In this document: positions 5,005 through 6,898 of the stretch, in pieces
Position numbering within the stretch: position 1 is the first letter of the stretch
Layout of the letters: each line of letters begins with the position of its first letter
Assembly (NCBI GenBank): GCA_025927795.1
Contig: JAICKT010000234.1
Location: 1 to 6,898 of the forward strand
Length of the DNA: 6,898 nucleotides
Reading direction: 5' to 3'
From: Parafilimonas sp.
Lineage (GTDB): Bacteria > Bacteroidota > Bacteroidia > Chitinophagales > Chitinophagaceae
Position numbers and translations under genes: made by a program
The notes under the pieces: generated by a model
Database searches by the model: none
What the model saw: the letters and a program-made list of their open reading frames with translations, nothing else
What the model was told of the DNA's origin: nothing

Positions 5005-5034
5005 GCTCTTGATTTTTATCAGGGGCTTTTTTTT
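5005..5034 (+). terminator. Second strong rho-independent terminator
   Basis: GCTCTTGAT (5005-5013) pairs over nine positions, two of them G-U, with ATCAGGGGC (5018-5026) around a TTTT loop, followed by T8 at 5027-5034. No ORF lies between this and the terminator at 4905-4929, so it either ends a short untranslated transcript from the 75-base interval or is left over from a lost gene. Confidence 0.8.
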
Positions 5035-5081
5035 ATACCAGTTTGCAACTATAATACTAATGTTAAATAGTGTCAACGATT

Positions 5082-5396
5082 ATGGCTATTTATTCTGGCT
5101 GCGTAATTTCGTATGAGATTTTCTCGGATAAATTTGTTACCATGACCAATGTAACTGTTGTTACACAAATCCTTGCTGTTTTAGTTTTTCTTTGCTTCGT
5201 TATTAAAACCATTCACTTTTATAAGTCAACACACAGAAAAAAAATAAGGTATTGGTTTTATTTTCCAAAAATGACTGTGATGAGTTCTCATTCACCACAA
5301 AGTAAAACTGCCAAAAAAACACAAAATGTTCTAAGTTTTGTATTGGCCATCATTTTTCTGATAACGCTAATTTCACTGCTATTCAAACCTGTTTAG
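5082..5396 (+). CDS. Two-helix membrane protein, 104 aa
   Basis: No family recognised. I chose the ATG at 5082 over the GTG at 5070, which adds only four residues. Two membrane segments are clear, at about residues 24-47 and 83-101. The loop between them is strongly basic (STHRKKIRYWFYFPK, then SHSPQSKTAKKTQN) and by the positive-inside rule should be cytoplasmic, putting both ends outside. The second segment runs to the C-terminus. No catalytic motif is visible. Holin-like, small toxin-like or accessory subunit roles would fit the topology, but none is supported directly. It starts 47 bases after a strong terminator and is followed by a weak hairpin, so it is a separate unit. Confidence 0.6.
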   Translation: MAIYSGCVISYEIFSDKFVTMTNVTVVTQILAVLVFLCFVIKTIHFYKSTHRKKIRYWFYFPKMTVMSSHSPQSKTAKKTQNVLSFVLAIIFLITLISLLFKPV

Positions 5397-5401
5397 AAAA
5401 T

Positions 5402-5434
5402 GTAGCGGTTAAATCTCAAACGCTACTTTGTTGC
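5402..5434 (+). terminator. Weak terminator-like hairpin
   Basis: GTAGCG (5402-5407) and CGCTAC (5421-5426) form a perfect 6-bp stem with a 13-base loop, followed by TTTGTTG. It starts five bases after the stop of the two-helix membrane gene. Confidence 0.4.
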
Positions 5435-5573
5435 TAAGAATATTTTAAATGCGCTGTAATCAGGAACTATGTTTATAATGCTATCACCGATTTGCATGTT
5501 TGCAATTCTTTGTAGCCTAAATTTTAATTAATTTCATTTTTGGTATCAAACTATTACTAAACTGCAAACTTGC

Positions 5574-5593
5574 TTAAATCACCTTAAAATGCC
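5574..5593 (+). repeat. 20-base imperfect direct repeat, copy 2
   Basis: TTAAATCACCTTAAAATGCC, matching copy 1 at 4266-4285 in 17 of 20 positions. It ends nine bases before the ATG at 5603, so it could also be part of that gene's leader. Confidence 0.4.
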
Positions 5594-5602
5594 ATAATAG
5601 AT

Positions 5603-6268
5603 ATGAGAACTACTAATCGGCAAATAATCATTTTTGCAGTTGTAATTATTTTACTTTGTTTCATTTCGGTAATCGTATTCACTCTACCATCTTTTTTTAA
5701 GATGCTTGACTTAACAACAAAAAGCAATATAGGCAGTGCAATGGGTGGTATAACTGCTCCAGTTATTGGAGTAATTTCATCTATTCTTCTCTATTTAGCA
5801 TTGACACGACAAACAGAATCAAATGTAGACCAAAGGATTAAAAATGAAAGCGACATAATATTTCTTTTGCTTAATCAACTTGACAGTGAAATTGCAGGTT
5901 TTTATTATAAATACAAACAAGGCAAAGAAGAATTTAAATATCATGGAATTGAAGCCATTAATGATTTCAGTAATGAGTTTCGGTATGGGTACAGCCTAAA
6001 GGATTTTCATTTTACTTTTAAGCACTTTTTTCAGGCTAATCAACTTCTTTTGTTGATTCGGTCATATAAACTTATTGAAAAGAGAATTGAATTGTCAGCA
6101 TTGTCTGAAGAAATGAAACATCTTTTCCAAGATAAATTAAATGCATTTTTTGACTGTAGATTAAGAAAGCCGTTACAGGATATTAGCGATGCCGTTGATG
6201 AGCATGAAAATATGAAGGATGAAATAACAGAAGAAATACAAAAATTTATTAAACCGAAAATTAATTAA
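5603..6268 (+). CDS. Two-helix membrane protein, putative phage abortive-infection (putAbiC-like) group
   Basis: A 221-residue protein with two N-terminal membrane segments (about residues 7-29 and 46-68) and a cytoplasmic, mostly helical C-terminal domain. The segment SAMGGITAPVIGVISSILLYLAL, followed by a Gln about two residues later and a polar helix, matches the 'G-x-x-x-G-G-x-x-x-P ... Q' pattern I recall for putative abortive-infection membrane proteins. FLLLNQLDSEI and YHGIEAINDF further on also fit that group. Members are thought to act in phage defence, but the mechanism is not established and no catalytic residues are visible. The ATG is the first in frame. It is not clearly in an operon: the next gene is a disrupted phage-type gene 45 bases on. 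The family call comes from memory of the pattern; a plain membrane protein of unknown role remains possible. Confidence 0.6.
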   Translation: MRTTNRQIIIFAVVIILLCFISVIVFTLPSFFKMLDLTTKSNIGSAMGGITAPVIGVISSILLYLALTRQTESNVDQRIKNESDIIFLLLNQLDSEIAGFYYKYKQGKEEFKYHGIEAINDFSNEFRYGYSLKDFHFTFKHFFQANQLLLLIRSYKLIEKRIELSALSEEMKHLFQDKLNAFFDCRLRKPLQDISDAVDEHENMKDEITEEIQKFIKPKIN

Positions 6269-6302
6269 TTACTCAATCAAAGTTTAAGAGTAAATTACTC
6301 AA
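6267..6302 (+). repeat. Two copies of AATTACTCAA
   Basis: A 10-base direct repeat, AATTACTCAA, at 6267-6276 and 6293-6302, 26 bases apart. It runs from the last stop codon of the membrane gene into the leader of the next gene. The spacing of about two and a half helical turns would place the copies on different faces of DNA. An operator is possible. Confidence 0.3.
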
Positions 6303-6313
6303 ACACCAACATT

Positions 6314-6631
6314 ATGAGCCCTAATGAACTAAGGCTAAACAACTGGATAGAAGATAATATCAAAGGTCACATTCAAGTAACAGAACTGAAAACAGATGAA
6401 GAATTAAATGCAAACCCAAGTAAATTAATGCACCTTGTTCTGATGGGTTTTGGTTTTTAAGAAATAAAAAAAAATATCTGGATTCATCCATCAACAGACT
6501 TTAAGTTGATACAAAAGAAAGATGGAACATTTGTTCAATGCCTAAATAAGAGAAAAAGAAAAATAGGTGTGCCGTTGCAATACATGCATGAACTTCAGAA
6601 TAGATTTTATTCATTCACAGTATTGAATTAA
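6314..6631 (+). pseudogene. Bacteroidota phage-type small protein (HQLQNLYFALTGEEL-like) cut by an in-frame stop
   Basis: The frame from ATG 6314 reads MSPNELRLNNWIEDN... and stops at TAA 6458-6460 after 48 codons. The same frame then continues without another stop to 6631 (56 more codons), ending YMHELQNRFYSFTVLN. Both halves fit one Bacteroidota phage and mobile-element family as I recall it: an N-terminal 'M-x-x-NELRIGNW' block, a central 'GF-(E)' block and a C-terminal 'Y-V-HQLQNLYFALTGEEL' block. GFGF, the stop, then EIKKNIWIHP lies exactly at the central block, so one base change (for example CAA, AAA or GAA to TAA) explains the break. The C-terminus is also diverged (F-x-x-T rather than F-A-L-T-G-E-E-L). 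Function of the family is unknown to me. Readthrough or restart at an internal codon is possible but not indicated. Confidence 0.65.
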
Positions 6632-6794
6632 CTCACCCCAATAAATCACAGGGTAATTAATCAAAGCGGATTGTCCTAACGACAATACAAAATATATAGT
6701 ACAAATTGGTTGATTATGAAAGTTAGAAATTTTTATAAATTGTGCGTCATGTTGCGTGAATCGTTAAGACATTAAATTTATAAGACCAAGGGAA
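6632..6794. other. Gene-free spacer before the secreted-protein gene
   Basis: No ORF longer than 19 codons on either strand (ATG at 6716 gives MKVRNFYKLC... and stops after 19 residues). ATTGTC (6670-6675) and GACAAT (6681-6686) form a perfect 6-bp hairpin without a T-tract. No clear promoter box was found. Confidence 0.45.
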
Positions 6795-6898
6795 ATGGAA
6801 AAACTACTGCTTATTTCGCTTTTCTTTTTGCAACATTATGCAAATGCCCAAACTTTGAATGCTGCTGTCATTCATAACATGGAAACAGCCATTGAAAA
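6795..6898 (+). CDS. Secreted or periplasmic protein, N-terminus only (3' end outside window)
   Basis: The first 34 codons are present. MEKLLLISLFFLQHYANAQ is a typical signal peptide: a charged start, a hydrophobic core of about 10 residues, then A-N-A before Gln, the usual Bacteroidota cleavage context. There is no lipobox Cys at the cleavage point, so it is not a lipoprotein. The mature part visible begins TLNAAVIHNMETAIE, which may start a helix. Too little is present to name a family. A component of a conjugation or secretion apparatus is one possibility for such a protein in a mobile region, but nothing here shows it. Confidence 0.6.
   Translation, partial: MEKLLLISLFFLQHYANAQTLNAAVIHNMETAIE

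Noticed and set aside
5469..5531. 20-codon frame beginning MFIMLSPIC
   Set aside because: Too short, no supporting leader or terminator, and no sign of selection visible.
900..6268. Seven TTAATTAA palindromes (900, 1208, 2301, 2817, 3584, 5524, 6261)
   Set aside because: More than expected by rough estimate, but the DNA is strongly A/T-rich and several copies lie within coding sequence or stop codons; no consistent position relative to genes.

Overview
The window is AT-rich and looks like a Bacteroidota chromosome or prophage-like accessory region, probably from the Chitinophaga/Sphingobacteria side. Four things point that way: start codons sit behind A/T-rich leaders with no Shine-Dalgarno sequence; the replication protein carries a DIS-x-Q zinc-finger tail that I recall from Bacteroidota phage and plasmid initiators; a gene resembles the Bacteroidota phage family ending in HQLQNLYFALTGEEL; and the last gene has a Bacteroidota-style signal peptide ending in A-N-A-Q. 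All genes that I accept as intact are on the + strand. No tRNA, rRNA, CRISPR array, transposase or integrase was seen.

Left part (1-3559). The window opens inside a rolling-circle replication initiator of the filamentous-phage gene II/X type with a C-terminal four-Cys zinc finger. A small stand-alone protein built around the same zinc finger follows directly. Next come two helical proteins of unknown function, a 61-residue protein in its own unit (candidate promoter, leader hairpin, ORF, strong terminator), and a run of three very small genes in which the last two are coupled. Short leader motifs recur at fixed distances from several start codons, so these genes look like one co-evolved module of an ssDNA-type replicon or satellite. 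No coat gene, Zot-like ATPase or other morphogenesis gene is visible.

Middle part (3560-5602). This is gene-poor accessory DNA. It holds a four-helix membrane protein without an ATG start, a 359-base gap containing what looks like the 3' end of a decayed reverse-strand gene, a soluble 107-residue protein followed by two strong terminators about 75 bases apart, and a two-helix membrane protein. An imperfect 20-base direct repeat (4266-4285 and 5574-5593) brackets the last two of these genes.

Right part (5603-6898). A two-helix membrane protein resembling the putative phage abortive-infection (putAbiC-like) group is a candidate defence gene. After it comes a small Bacteroidota phage-type gene cut by one in-frame TAA, and at the edge the start of a secreted protein.

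Reading: the left part looks like a replication module of an ssDNA mobile element, and the rest looks like a graveyard and landing area for small accessory genes. Most small proteins have no family that I can name, and their functions are left open.
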